Notes under the pieces: model-generated
The model's database searches: none
The model's input: only the letters and a program-made list of their open reading frames with translations
Told to the model about the DNA's origin: nothing
Program-made: the position numbers and the translations under genes
Assembly: GCA_040901795.1 (NCBI GenBank)
Contig: JBBDYH010000168.1
Coordinates: forward strand, 1-61,631
DNA from: JBBDYH01 sp040901795
GTDB taxonomy: Bacteria; Planctomycetota; Planctomycetia; Pirellulales; JALHPA01
Length of the DNA: 61,631 nucleotides
Direction of reading: 5' to 3'
Shown: piece after piece, positions 24,460 through 32,378 of the stretch
Layout: every line of letters begins with the position of its first letter
Position numbering within the stretch: position 1 is the first letter of the stretch

Positions 24460-25035
24460 TCACCAAGGCGACACGCCGTTGATCTTCTGGAGATGTGATC
24501 GAAGCACTTCATCAAAGCAGGATGCGAGTCCATCGCAAGTATTTCGCCAATCACGGACTCGTTGCAGCCGTAGAGCCGTAGCGCCGAGTGCTGCCGGATC
24601 AAAGTCTTGATGGGCGATCGCGTTTCTCCAGTCGTTGAGTTCCTGTAGCCGGTCGTGGCGTGATTCGTTCCGACGGCTCAGATTCCTCACTGCGTCCCAA
24701 AACGAAAGCCCAAATCTATTATAGTCCGCCCCGATGTTACCGGGATTCGGATTTCCCTTGTCCAGTTTCCGGTTGTCAACAAGGACATTGCGGAGGGCCG
24801 TCCGAAGAAGACCGCCGGCCACGCTTTGCACGAAGTGACCGGCGCATTCCGTGTGAAGATCCCGACAAAACCCCTGGAACTGTGACGAAAGTAGCACCGC
24901 GTAAGCCTGATTGATCTGCTGAGTGGCGTAGCGGCGTCCACGGCCAGTCCCGCCGATGCTCCTGTGTGCGGCTTCCAGCTCCTCCAGGGCCTCAAGCCTC
25001 GTCGTCCTCCAAGCGTGCAGAGATACAGATGGCAT
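24460..25035 (-). CDS. HEPN-domain protein, putative RNase/toxin
   Basis: A 191-residue all-helical protein with the HEPN catalytic signature R-x4-H as RNAIAH (about residues 140-145, context LNDWRNAIAHQDF). HEPN proteins with this motif are often metal-independent RNases in toxin-antitoxin, abortive infection and CRISPR systems. The N-terminal helices (LEALEELEAAHRSI, QQINQAYAVLLSSQFQGFCRDLH) fit the RiboL-PSP-HEPN-like fold. A companion gene follows 11 bases later. The gene's surroundings are less GC-rich than the flanking core genes and hold a second defence-type remnant, suggesting acquired DNA. Confidence 0.7.
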   Translation of the reverse strand: MPSVSLHAWRTTRLEALEELEAAHRSIGGTGRGRRYATQQINQAYAVLLSSQFQGFCRDLHTECAGHFVQSVAGGLLRTALRNVLVDNRKLDKGNPNPGNIGADYNRFGLSFWDAVRNLSRRNESRHDRLQELNDWRNAIAHQDFDPAALGATALRLQRVRDWRNTCDGLASCFDEVLRSHLQKINGVSPW

Positions 25036-25189
25036 CGCGCACCTCGTCGTTAACGATAGTGGCGGTTCTAATCCAACGAGCCGACATTCAATGGCGGAAA
25101 CAGGGCGGCGCAGCCATCACCTTCACGCCGAGCCGGTTTCTCCGTCTCGCAGTCCGAGAGTGTCATAGTCAACATCGATTTTCCCCGCG

Positions 25190-25501
25190 TTAGGTTGAGC
25201 GATTGATTGGCTCATCGGCTTTGGACGCGTCGCGAATTGCCCTAAGGTGAGACTCGATATCGATTGCGAGATTGATCCCTTGAGAGACGGCGAACATTGT
25301 GAGAGTAGATATGATACCGTAAGCAACCTCGGATAGCTTTTCCAAGGCCCAGTCCGGATTGCGCCACGTGATCAGATAGCCGACCGGATAACCCCGGTAA
25401 AGTGAGTCCAGCAGGTTGCGAACCTTAGTCGCCTCCCAAACAAAAGGGCGCTGAATCTCCGAAATCGCTATCTCTCCCGACTTAACATACGTAAGCAGCG
25501 T
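25190..25501 (-). pseudogene. GmrSD/DUF262 N-terminal remnant
   Basis: A 103-codon open stretch without a usable ATG, bounded by an in-frame TAG (cta at 25502-25504). Its first third reads 'SGEIAISEIQRPFVWEATK' and 'VRNLLDSLYRGYPVGYLITW', which is the characteristic start of DUF262, the nuclease domain of GmrSD-type modification-dependent restriction enzymes. After 'RNPD' the family sequence is lost; the remainder (LEKLSEVAYGIISTLTMFA...) is helical and does not match DUF262. It appears to be a truncated and fused leftover of a restriction gene beside the HEPN pair. Confidence 0.65.
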
Positions 25502-25504
25502 CTA

Positions 25505-25784
25505 AACCGGATGGGGCGTGACAGAGTAGCGCTGTGTTGCCATGCGGCGCATGCCCTTTTCAAGAATGGGCGGGGATCAACCGGAGGACAGTTTATCAAC
25601 GTATACGACGCGATACAAAAGGCGGCACGTGGACCAGACAATGTCTGTCGGCTCATCTGCGGCGATCCTTCGTCGCCACCGTGGCGCGGCCTCCTCTCTC
25701 CACCAACGCTCGCGGCAAACGCATCCGTATTCATCTGTGGCCATCTGTGTTCACGCCGGTACAAGCGCCGAAACCATGTTGCCG
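25505..25784. other. Intergenic region without a supported gene
   Basis: Several frames are open here by chance on both strands. A phrase near 25723-25755 (CATCTGTGGCCATCTGTG) resembles the 'gatgaacacggatg' wording at about 2774-2812 in inverse orientation. I see no gene. Confidence 0.45.
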
Positions 25785-26633
25785 TCACTTCAAATCGAAA
25801 TAGCGCTCGAAGAACTCTTCACTAGGCAACTGACTCGCAAGGTCGCGTCCAAGATCGGCGAAAACGGCCCCTAGCCGTTCGCGCGCCTCCGCGTCGGAGA
25901 GTCCGCTCAGTTCACCGGTCAACGGCAACCGCTGCCGCCAGCGGAGCGACTCCACGAGCATCGGACGTAGCAGCTCCAAGAGATCGATGGCCGTGGTCGA
26001 TAGGATACCGACCGAGAGCGAGAGGGAAAGCTCTTCGGCTTGCGCGGCGTGCCAATATCCGGGCGGAATGTAAAGCCAATCGCCCGCGTTCAACCGGCAT
26101 TCCATGGCGAGCGAGCGCTCAGCTTCGTACGACAGATCGTCGGGCGTCGTCTCGACGAGTGGCCAAGGGTTGACGGTGTTTTTGCGCAGACGGTACGTCT
26201 TCGAACCATGTGTTTGCAGGATGAATACATCCTCGACGTCGTAGTGCCAGCCAAACCCCTCGGTTGCGGCGGGCGTGCAGAAGAACTGCACGTCGATCGG
26301 CGCTTGGAACGCTCGCTGAAATTCCTCGGCAAGTTCCCCCAGCGGCGCGTAGTACCGTTCGGCGTGACGCAGGAAGATCGTCCAGCCGTCGCCGAGCGAA
26401 GCATGCAGTTCCTCGCGAGTGGGCCGGGCTTCTTCCGGCCACCATTCTCCGTGACGGCTCCGTTCGACGTTCACTTCCGGCTGCAGAACGATCGCGTCCA
26501 GCACCTCAAGCGTGCCCAGTTGTTTCACGTGCTCCGCGCCGTGTGCAACGGCGATGGGCAATTGATGCAGATAGCGTTCAACGAACGTCGATGTGGAGAG
26601 ATGCTCGAAGAGCGTTGCGAAACTGTTCGCCAT
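25785..26633 (-). CDS. JmjC/cupin-4 oxygenase (ribosomal oxygenase-like)
   Basis: A 282-residue Fe(II)/2-oxoglutarate oxygenase of the cupin_4 family. The facial triad is visible as HYD in FGWHYDVEDVF and a late His in PPGYWHAAQA, with 'SKTYRLRK' after the first strand as in the family. E. coli YcfD, a ribosomal protein hydroxylase, is the best-known relative; the target here is unknown. The start ATG is itself part of a heptamer array (ACGAATG repeated), so there is no Shine-Dalgarno sequence. Confidence 0.85.
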   Translation of the reverse strand: MANSFATLFEHLSTSTFVERYLHQLPIAVAHGAEHVKQLGTLEVLDAIVLQPEVNVERSRHGEWWPEEARPTREELHASLGDGWTIFLRHAERYYAPLGELAEEFQRAFQAPIDVQFFCTPAATEGFGWHYDVEDVFILQTHGSKTYRLRKNTVNPWPLVETTPDDLSYEAERSLAMECRLNAGDWLYIPPGYWHAAQAEELSLSLSVGILSTTAIDLLELLRPMLVESLRWRQRLPLTGELSGLSDAEARERLGAVFADLGRDLASQLPSEEFFERYFDLK

Positions 26634-26655
26634 TCGTCATTCGTTCGTCATTCGG
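26631..26655. repeat. Heptamer array, CATTCGT, merging with the JmjC start codon
   Basis: CATTCGT CATTCGT TCGT CATTCGG; the cat at 26631-26633 is the JmjC start codon on the minus strand. A further CATTCGT is at about 26663-26669. Confidence 0.8.
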
Positions 26656-26678
26656 ACGTCGCCATTCGTCATTTCCCG

Positions 26679-27620
26679 CTATCGTGCAACATACACCGCC
26701 GGATCATCGATGATCCATTTCGTGGACCAAGTTTTGCCGTCGTCCGGACTGACGACGTCGAAGAAATAGGTGTCGAGCCGCTGGCAGCGGAAGCCGTAGC
26801 AGTAGTGCGACGCTAAATAATCCTTGGCCGTCAGGTCCTCGACACCGGCCCTCGCGTAGTAATGCACCTGTCCCTCCGGCGTGAACGACATGCCCAATGT
26901 CCACCAACCGGGGCCGTCGATACGCGGGCCCCAGAAGTCTACGCCCCGCTGGTCAGAGCGAATGAGAAACGCGGCGTAATCCTGCGACGATCGCTTGTCG
27001 CTTTTGCTGAAAAAATGAATGAAGAAACCGGGCCAGTAGTCGTCGCTGGCCGGAGAGCCGCGCTTCCGCGGCACATTCGCCGGTTTGCGGCCATAACACG
27101 ACGCGCGGAAACCGAACGAGTTGCCCGTTCGCGGCTCCCACTCGTCAAACGGCGGCATGTACACGCGCACTACGACGCTCGGCGATCGCGAGACGGAGAT
27201 GGCGCCCTCCATGCGTGCGATCAGGTCATCCTGTTGATTGCGGCGAGACGAGCGACCGGGAACACCGGAATCCCGCGTGGCGATTAAGAGCGAACCCGTG
27301 CTTCCCTGCAGTCCTTCCGGCGGCGTTTCGACGCGCTGAATCAAATCCGGCTGACCGCGCAGCGGCGGCTCGAAGAAGCGGCCGTTTTTGCTGATGCCCG
27401 TTGGCAGGCGCGATTGGCGGTCTTGCTCATGGCTGCTTTTGGGAGCGTTGTAGCTGTAGGACCAAGTCGGATCCTCAAAGTCGTCCGTCGCCTGGGGCAG
27501 GCGCTGGCCGGTCCCCGGCACGAGCGACTGAGCAATGGCCGACCGATACGTGCCCAGAGCAATAACCAAAAGCAGAAGTACGTTCGACGGCGTGGTAAAT
27601 CTGAGTGCTGGAATCGCCAT
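26679..27620 (-). CDS. Secreted planctomycete hypothetical protein
   Basis: A 313-residue exported protein. The signal sequence is TTPSNVLLLLVIALGTYRSAIA. The mature part has beta-rich segments (SVVVRVYMPPFDEWEPRTGNSFGFRA, YWPGFFIHFFSKSD, WTLGMSFTPEGQVHYYARAGVEDL) that suggest a lectin-like sandwich. Family unrecognised. I use the ATG at 27620 because it sits directly before the signal peptide; one at 27665 would add 15 residues. Confidence 0.7.
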   Translation of the reverse strand: MAIPALRFTTPSNVLLLLVIALGTYRSAIAQSLVPGTGQRLPQATDDFEDPTWSYSYNAPKSSHEQDRQSRLPTGISKNGRFFEPPLRGQPDLIQRVETPPEGLQGSTGSLLIATRDSGVPGRSSRRNQQDDLIARMEGAISVSRSPSVVVRVYMPPFDEWEPRTGNSFGFRASCYGRKPANVPRKRGSPASDDYWPGFFIHFFSKSDKRSSQDYAAFLIRSDQRGVDFWGPRIDGPGWWTLGMSFTPEGQVHYYARAGVEDLTAKDYLASHYCYGFRCQRLDTYFFDVVSPDDGKTWSTKWIIDDPAVYVAR

Positions 27621-27800
27621 GCTCTTCGTTGCAAATCGCGTTGTTGGATTGTCGCCGCACGTCAAATGGCCGGCATTATAGCGGCCGAGCGAGCGCGTGG
27701 GAACTTTTTTCCGAGGCCGCCGAACCTCGGCCCGCCCGGCGGTGACTCTCTTGCGGCATTGCGCCCTTTCTCTCGGGAGTCAGGCGGTGTCTTGTTCCAC

Positions 27801-28061
27801 ATGAACTCCACAAGTTTCCAAGCGCGACGGAAGCTGCAACACGTCGAGCTAACGGCGGAACCGCCGAGCTACTCAAAGACACGTCGCGGTTCCAGACTAC
27901 TCGCCGCGCTGGCTCGCATCGCGACGTACGGCGACGACCATGACGAGGCCATGTTCTTCCGAATCGAGTATGGCAAGCGAGCATGGGCTGCGCAGTATAC
28001 GACGGCGCGTGAAGAGCAGCTTCGATCCGAGCTGCTCGGACCGCCGCCGCTGGGGCTGTAA
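27801..28061 (+). CDS. Small hypothetical protein (uncertain)
   Basis: An 86-codon frame with protein-like composition (RRKLQHVELTAEPPSYSK..., EAMFFRIEYGKRAWAAQY). It ends two bases from the converging acpS stop. There is no Shine-Dalgarno sequence and no recognised family. The opposite strand frames here look less natural. It could be chance. Confidence 0.35.
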   Translation: MNSTSFQARRKLQHVELTAEPPSYSKTRRGSRLLAALARIATYGDDHDEAMFFRIEYGKRAWAAQYTTAREEQLRSELLGPPPLGL

Positions 28062-28062
28062 T

Positions 28063-28470
28063 TCAATCCTCCTTCGGAGCATTTCGATCACGAGCCAATG
28101 CAATGGCAAACGCGGTGGCGTGAGTGCGGCAATGCGAGATCGTGACCTGGATCTCGCCCACGCCGAGCTGCTCGACAACGTCGCGCGCTCCGCCGCGGAG
28201 CGCCACGGTGGGTTTGCCGCCGCCTTCGTTGCGGACCTCGATGTCGCGCCAGCTTATCCCCCGCCGCCAGCCCGTGCCAATGGCCTTGAGAATCGCCTCC
28301 TTGGCGGCCCAACGTCCGGCAAAGTGCTGCGTCGCCTGCTTGCGGCAGCGGCAATACTCAATTTCGGCCGTGGTGTAGACGCGATCGATGAACAGTTCTC
28401 CGTGCCGCTCGATCATCTGCGCGATGCGGAGGCATTCGACGATATCGGTGCCTATGCCAAAAACGTTCAT
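28063..28470 (-). CDS. acpS: Holo-[acyl-carrier-protein] synthase
   Basis: A 135-residue phosphopantetheinyl transferase of the AcpS type. It moves the 4'-phosphopantetheine arm from CoA to apo-ACP. The magnesium-binding Asp is in GIGTDIVE and the Glu in WAAKEAILKA; the end is 'QVTISHCRTHATAFAIA' (family: iSHs..yA.A.v). The ATG at 28470 leaves no Shine-Dalgarno sequence, since the covarying hairpin 28474-28497 lies immediately upstream. The gene follows the membrane-protein gene whose stop is inside that same hairpin. Confidence 0.92.
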   Translation of the reverse strand: MNVFGIGTDIVECLRIAQMIERHGELFIDRVYTTAEIEYCRCRKQATQHFAGRWAAKEAILKAIGTGWRRGISWRDIEVRNEGGGKPTVALRGGARDVVEQLGVGEIQVTISHCRTHATAFAIALARDRNAPKED

Positions 28471-28473
28471 AAA

Positions 28474-28497
28474 GTTGGAGTTCAAGCTTTAGCTTGT
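28474..28497. repeat. Covarying hairpin, copy a (stem CAAGC/GCTTG)
   Basis: Constant flank TTGGAGTT, then CAAGC-TTTA-GCTTG. Read on the minus strand it supplies the last codons (LQAKA, stop) of the upstream membrane protein and ends 4 bases before the acpS start. Confidence 0.9.
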
Positions 28498-28979
28498 AGG
28501 TGATCGGCACCAGCGGCCGCGTCGCGAAACCTCGAGTACCAGATTACCATGCCGCCGGCAGCCACGGCCATCAACACGGCATTGCCGATCCAGAGCGGGA
28601 CTTTCATGTCGTCCAGTTCAGCCTGCTGCCGCATGTATTCCGCAAATGTCGGCCTCGAGAGGACTTCCTCTGGAATGCCGGCCTCCAAGGCTTTGCGGAG
28701 GTGCTCGGCGCGACGATCCAGATAAAAGAACACGTGCTCGGCCGCCGCCGCAAGTAGCACAACGAGCACCGTTCCCGCCAGCACCAATCTTAAGTCGCGT
28801 AGGTTTGTGATTTGAATCAAACCGCACAACAAGGCGCCCAGCGCCGCGCCAATCAACAGCGGAAACAAGACCAGCGGCGAAAAATGCGGCTGGATCCAAA
28901 CCGACACTCGCGCGACCGCGACCGCGACGACGATGCCCGGTAAAAGCCAGATCAGAAACGCGCGGAGTGTCGAACTCAT
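28482..28979 (-). CDS. Membrane protein with four predicted helices
   Basis: A 165-residue inner-membrane protein. Helices lie at AFLIWLLPGIVVAVAVARV, LVLFPLLIGAALGALLCGLI, LVLAGTVLVVLLAAAAEHVFFYL and IGNAVLMAVAAGGMVIWY. A cytoplasmic or periplasmic loop (HLRKALEAGIPEEVLSRP) lies between helices 3 and 4. The family is not recognised. The last residues (DHLQAKA) are encoded by a dispersed hairpin, so the native C-terminus may have been replaced. Confidence 0.75.
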   Translation of the reverse strand: MSSTLRAFLIWLLPGIVVAVAVARVSVWIQPHFSPLVLFPLLIGAALGALLCGLIQITNLRDLRLVLAGTVLVVLLAAAAEHVFFYLDRRAEHLRKALEAGIPEEVLSRPTFAEYMRQQAELDDMKVPLWIGNAVLMAVAAGGMVIWYSRFRDAAAGADHLQAKA

Positions 28980-28986
28980 GGACGCT

Positions 28987-29952
28987 TCACCGCTTTACGC
29001 CGCAAGCCCGCTGGGCGCGGAGCAAGACTTCGGCGGCCTTCTTGCGGGCTCGGCTCGCGCCGTCGGCCAGGGTTTCGTACACGCGCTCGGGCTTCGCAGC
29101 CAGCTCTTGGCGTCGTGCGCGCGGCTCGGCAAAGAAGCGCTCGGCCGCGTCGGCAAGCGCCTTCTTGACTTCGCCGTAGCCGAAGCCTCCCTGGCGATAC
29201 AGCGCCGCCATCTCGTTCCGCTCTGCATCGGTCGCGACGAGCGAATAGAGTTGAAACAGGTGGTCGCTATCCGGCTCCTTCGGCTGCTCCATCGGCCGCG
29301 AGTCGGTGGTGATCCGCATGATCTTCTTCCGCTGCGCCTTGGGGTCCTCAAACAAATCGAGCGTGTTGTTGTAACTCTTCGACATCTTTTCGCCATCCGT
29401 CCCCGGCACTTTGGCCACGGCCTCGATGATGTATGCCTTGGGGAGCACGAAAGTCTGGCCAAAATGATGGTTCCAGCTCTGAGCCAGATCGCGGCAAACC
29501 TCGATGTGCTGGTCCTGGTCCTGACCCACCGGCACGGTGTCGGAGTCGTACGCGAGAATATCCGCCGCCATCAATACGGGATATGTGAACAACCCCGTAT
29601 CGGCGGTGAGTCCCTTTGCCTTTTTGTCCTTGTACGCGTGACAACGCTCCAACAGACCCAAGGGCGCCCCAGTCATCAACAGCCAGCAGAGCTCGCTCAC
29701 CTCGGGCACATCGGATTGGACGAACAGTACCGCCTTGTCCGGATTGAGGCCCAGGGCGATCAGGTCGATCGCGGCGTCGAGCGTGAGCTGGCGAAGCTGC
29801 TCGGGATCGCGGACCGTCGTCAGCGCGTGCAGATTCGCGATGAAGTAGTGGGCCTGCTCTTCAGTCTGCAGAGCAATGTACTGGCGAATCGCGCCAAAAT
29901 AGTTGCCCCAGTGAAAGCGGCCGGTCGGTTGGATGCCGGAGAGGACGCGCAT
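28987..29952 (-). CDS. trpS: Tryptophanyl-tRNA synthetase
   Basis: A 321-residue class I synthetase that charges tRNA-Trp. The HIGH-type motif is GRFHWGNY (residues ~11-18, after SGIQPT), and the KMSKS loop is complete (DGEKMSKSYNNTLDLF). The length fits bacterial TrpRS. The 5' side of the ATG at 29952 is entirely a GGAATGG-type heptamer array, leaving no Shine-Dalgarno sequence. Confidence 0.95.
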   Translation of the reverse strand: MRVLSGIQPTGRFHWGNYFGAIRQYIALQTEEQAHYFIANLHALTTVRDPEQLRQLTLDAAIDLIALGLNPDKAVLFVQSDVPEVSELCWLLMTGAPLGLLERCHAYKDKKAKGLTADTGLFTYPVLMAADILAYDSDTVPVGQDQDQHIEVCRDLAQSWNHHFGQTFVLPKAYIIEAVAKVPGTDGEKMSKSYNNTLDLFEDPKAQRKKIMRITTDSRPMEQPKEPDSDHLFQLYSLVATDAERNEMAALYRQGGFGYGEVKKALADAAERFFAEPRARRQELAAKPERVYETLADGASRARKKAAEVLLRAQRACGVKR

Positions 29953-29953
29953 C

Positions 29954-30034
29954 GGAATGGGGAATGGGGAGTGCGGAATGGGGAATGCCGAATGGATCCA
30001 GACCTCTCATCATTCATCGTTCATCGTTCAATCG
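29954..30034. repeat. Two heptamer arrays filling the trpS/pyrD gap
   Basis: 29954-29995 has six period-7 units (GGAATGG, GGAATGG, GGAGTGC, GGAATGG, GGAATGC, CGAATGG). 30007-30034 has four (TCATCAT, TCATCGT, TCATCGT, TCAATCG) and encodes the last residues and stop of pyrD on the minus strand. The first array starts one base from the trpS ATG. Confidence 0.92.
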
Positions 30035-30946
30035 GAGCGTTCCGACAACGTCGCTCACGCACTTGGCTCCTGCCTCGGCAAGCGCTCCCGGCAACGCGTC
30101 GAGGATCTTCATCGACACCGTGGGATTATAGAAGTTCACCGTACCGAGTTGCACCGCGGTCGCACCGGCGACGAGAAATTCCATCACGTCGTCGATCGTG
30201 GCGATGCCGCCGATGCCGACGATCGGCGTCTTCACCGCCTGGGCGACCTGGTAGACGCAGCGCAATGCAATCGGCTTAATCGCCGGCCCGCTAAGGCCGC
30301 CCATGCGGCCCCCCAGCAGCGGCCGCCGCCCCCGCCAGTCGATCGCCATCCCCAAAACGGTGTTGATCACCGAGATGGCATCGGCGCCGCCGTCGACGGC
30401 AGCGCGAGCGATTAAGGCGATATCCGTGACGTTCGGCGTCAACTTGGCGATGATGGGCAACGCGCAGGCGGCACGCGCGCCCGCGACCACGCGCTGGCAC
30501 ATCGACGCGTCGGTGCCGAAATCGACGCCGTGGCTCACGTTGGGGCAGGAGATGTTCAACTCGATCGCCGCCACGCTTGGCTGGCCGTCAAGCCGCGCCG
30601 CCATTTCTACAAATTCGTCATGGGTCCTGCCGGCAATGCTCACGATGATGGCCGTTCCCAAGCCCGCCAGATAGGGCAGGTGGTGATCGATGAACGTCTC
30701 GATCCCGTCGTTATCCAGACCGATCGAGTTGAGCATGCCTGCCGCAGTCTCAATCGTTCGCCAAGGCGTGTTGCCGGCCCGCGGCAGCTTGGTGATTGTC
30801 TTGGGTAGAATGCCGCCCAATCGGCCCAGATCGACAAAACATTCCATCTCGCGGGCATAGCCGAACGTTCCCGAGGCGACCAGGATCGGATTGACGAGCC
30901 GCAGTCGTCCAAGTTGGACGGCGAGATCGACGGTCGTGGCAGGCAC
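30014..30946 (-). CDS. pyrD: Dihydroorotate dehydrogenase (class 1)
   Basis: A ~310-residue FMN enzyme of de novo pyrimidine synthesis (dihydroorotate to orotate). 'NPILVASGTFGYAREME' and 'GILPKTITKLPRAGNTPWR' are the class 1 N-terminal signature. The catalytic cysteine is in NISCPNVSHG, and 'VGIGGIATIDDVMEFLVAGATAVQLGT' binds the FMN phosphate. The class 1B type (NAD-linked) is likely; no pyrK is nearby. The start is uncertain: I use the GTG at 30946, since the longer frame (GTG 31009) would begin inside a dispersed GTGGGCC palindrome. Its last residues come from a heptamer array. Confidence 0.88.
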   Translation of the reverse strand: MPATTVDLAVQLGRLRLVNPILVASGTFGYAREMECFVDLGRLGGILPKTITKLPRAGNTPWRTIETAAGMLNSIGLDNDGIETFIDHHLPYLAGLGTAIIVSIAGRTHDEFVEMAARLDGQPSVAAIELNISCPNVSHGVDFGTDASMCQRVVAGARAACALPIIAKLTPNVTDIALIARAAVDGGADAISVINTVLGMAIDWRGRRPLLGGRMGGLSGPAIKPIALRCVYQVAQAVKTPIVGIGGIATIDDVMEFLVAGATAVQLGTVNFYNPTVSMKILDALPGALAEAGAKCVSDVVGTLRLNDER

Positions 30947-30980
30947 TAGCAAATCGGCGGTAAAAGAGGGACGAGTCAGC

Positions 30981-31011
30981 GTAGGGTGGGCCGAATCCGC
31001 GAGGCCCACGC
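30981..31011. repeat. Palindrome GTGGGCC...GGCCCAC, copy 1
   Basis: GTAGG, then GTGGGCC-GAATCCGCGA-GGCCCAC. A second copy with one substitution is at 32338-32368. Confidence 0.88.
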
Positions 31012-31038
31012 TTCAACCGACCGTCAATGTACCGCCTC

Positions 31039-31257
31039 TTACAGAATACCGCCATGCGTCCGGTAAATGGACATGTGCGACGGCTGATCGAGGAACCAGA
31101 TCCGCTCCCATTCGTCGAGGATTTGCGCAAAGTCATCGGAGGTGGTCAGCAACTGGCGTGAGCGTCGCTGCGGGTCGCCGGAATAGGCCGGAATAAAGCA
31201 ACCGGTTGACGGCGCCAGCGACGCAAACGCGAGTGCGGCCAAGATAAGCCTGCGCAT
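31039..31257 (-). CDS. Small lipoprotein
   Basis: A 72-residue protein with a lipoprotein signal (MRRLILAALAFASLAPSTGC, lipobox APSTGC). The mature part is ~52 residues and ends 'MSIYRTHGGIL'. It lies alone between pyrD and the HU gene. Short conserved lipoproteins ending in a 'RTHGG' motif are something I associate with planctomycetes, but the function is unknown. Confidence 0.65.
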   Translation of the reverse strand: MRRLILAALAFASLAPSTGCFIPAYSGDPQRRSRQLLTTSDDFAQILDEWERIWFLDQPSHMSIYRTHGGIL

Positions 31258-31586
31258 GACGAAACTCCTCCCTGAGTCATCGGACGGTTCGCCGAGTGGC
31301 GACCGGACCGATAGGGTGCATAAGTCCTTATTTTCTACGACGCCAAGATTGGCGACGCATATTCAACGGACTGATAATCAATCGAGTGTCGAACGGCATG
31401 CCCACAGACAAGTACCCAGGCGGGCGCTGGAAAACCACAAAAGGCTATACATTCTCGCCAGTTGCGCCCAGACCAGTCAGCACGACGGCGACCGGAAAGA
31501 GGCGGCAACGTGGGTGAAGGAAGATCAAGCCCTCATGGCGATCGATTCCTTCCTAAAAGCTTGGCAGATAACGTGTTTTGTTAAGT
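31258..31586. other. Intergenic region
   Basis: About 330 bases between the lipoprotein start and the HU stop. I see no gene, strong hairpin or promoter. Confidence 0.5.
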
Positions 31587-31994
31587 TCAGTGTCCTTCAG
31601 TCGAAGCACCGGCCAGCGGTTGTTCACCGGTGGGCGGCATTTGAGCACCGACCACTCCGGAGGTCGCTCCGTCGGAAGGTGGCGAGTCGCCCAGTATCTT
31701 GGCTTGTTCGCGGCGTTCCAACTCGCGGACTTTTTCTTCCATTTCCTTGCCAGGCTTGAAGGTTACGACGAATTTCTCGGGGACGTAGACCTTGTCGCCC
31801 GTTCGCGGGTTGCGAGCCTTGCGAGCGGCACGCTGCTTGACCTCGAACACACCAAAGTTCCGCAGCTCGATCCGGCGTTCCTCGACGAGCGTTTCGACGA
31901 TGGCGTCGAAGGTCTTCTGAACGATTTCCTTCGTCTTCAGTTGCGTGAGACCGATCTCGTCGGAAATCGTTTTCACAATCTCTTTCTTGGTCAC
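31587..31994 (-). CDS. HU/IHF family DNA-binding protein with long C-terminal tail
   Basis: A 135-residue nucleoid protein. The HU core (~90 residues: TKKEIVKTISDEIGLTQLKT..., ELRNFGVFEVKQRAARKARNPRTG) contains the intact DNA-binding arm 'RxxRNPxTG'. After 'FKPGKEMEEKV' comes a ~40-residue low-complexity tail (GDSPPSDGATSGVVGAQ) uncommon in classic HU. I prefer the GTG at 31994 with AGGAG nine bases upstream; the ATG at 32003 is too close to that site. Confidence 0.9.
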   Translation of the reverse strand: MTKKEIVKTISDEIGLTQLKTKEIVQKTFDAIVETLVEERRIELRNFGVFEVKQRAARKARNPRTGDKVYVPEKFVVTFKPGKEMEEKVRELERREQAKILGDSPPSDGATSGVVGAQMPPTGEQPLAGASTEGH

Positions 31995-32378
31995 GACTGC
32001 CATCTCCTCTTGAGAGAGAGAATTGAAGGCAGGCAAGTTGGCTTCCAGGCCATGCTTGCGACGCCCTTCGTCATGCTCCAAGTGTAGGTGGCGTAAGAAC
32101 TAGTGTCAAGCTGAATGCAAATCGGCGCATTCCTAAACAGACATCAGACGGCCGATGCGACTGAGTCGCCCAGCCAAGACGGTATTCTCCGCCCCTTCTA
32201 AACGTTAAAGTCGGGTTGTCAAAGAGCTTAGCAGCCGTCTTGTCTGCGTGGTCATTAAGAACGCACGAGGAGAAACGGCTGTTCGCGTATGTTATCGACG
32301 GCACGACCCGCAAACTTTACCTAAACCGAATAAACGCGTAGGGTGGGCCGAGTCCGCGAGGCCCACGCGCTGGCTTAC
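31995..32378. other. Intergenic region with palindrome copy 2
   Basis: About 380 bases without a gene. At 32338-32368 lies the second copy of the GTGGGCC palindrome, directly before the YkgJ stop. The rest is unremarkable. Confidence 0.6.

Noticed and set aside
25468..25788. 106-codon minus-strand frame next to the DUF262 remnant
   Set aside because: It overlaps the remnant in another frame and the JmjC stop, with composition of translated intergenic DNA.
26264..26816. Plus-strand frames opposite the JmjC gene
   Set aside because: Antisense to a gene with an intact HxD...H iron site; no start signals.
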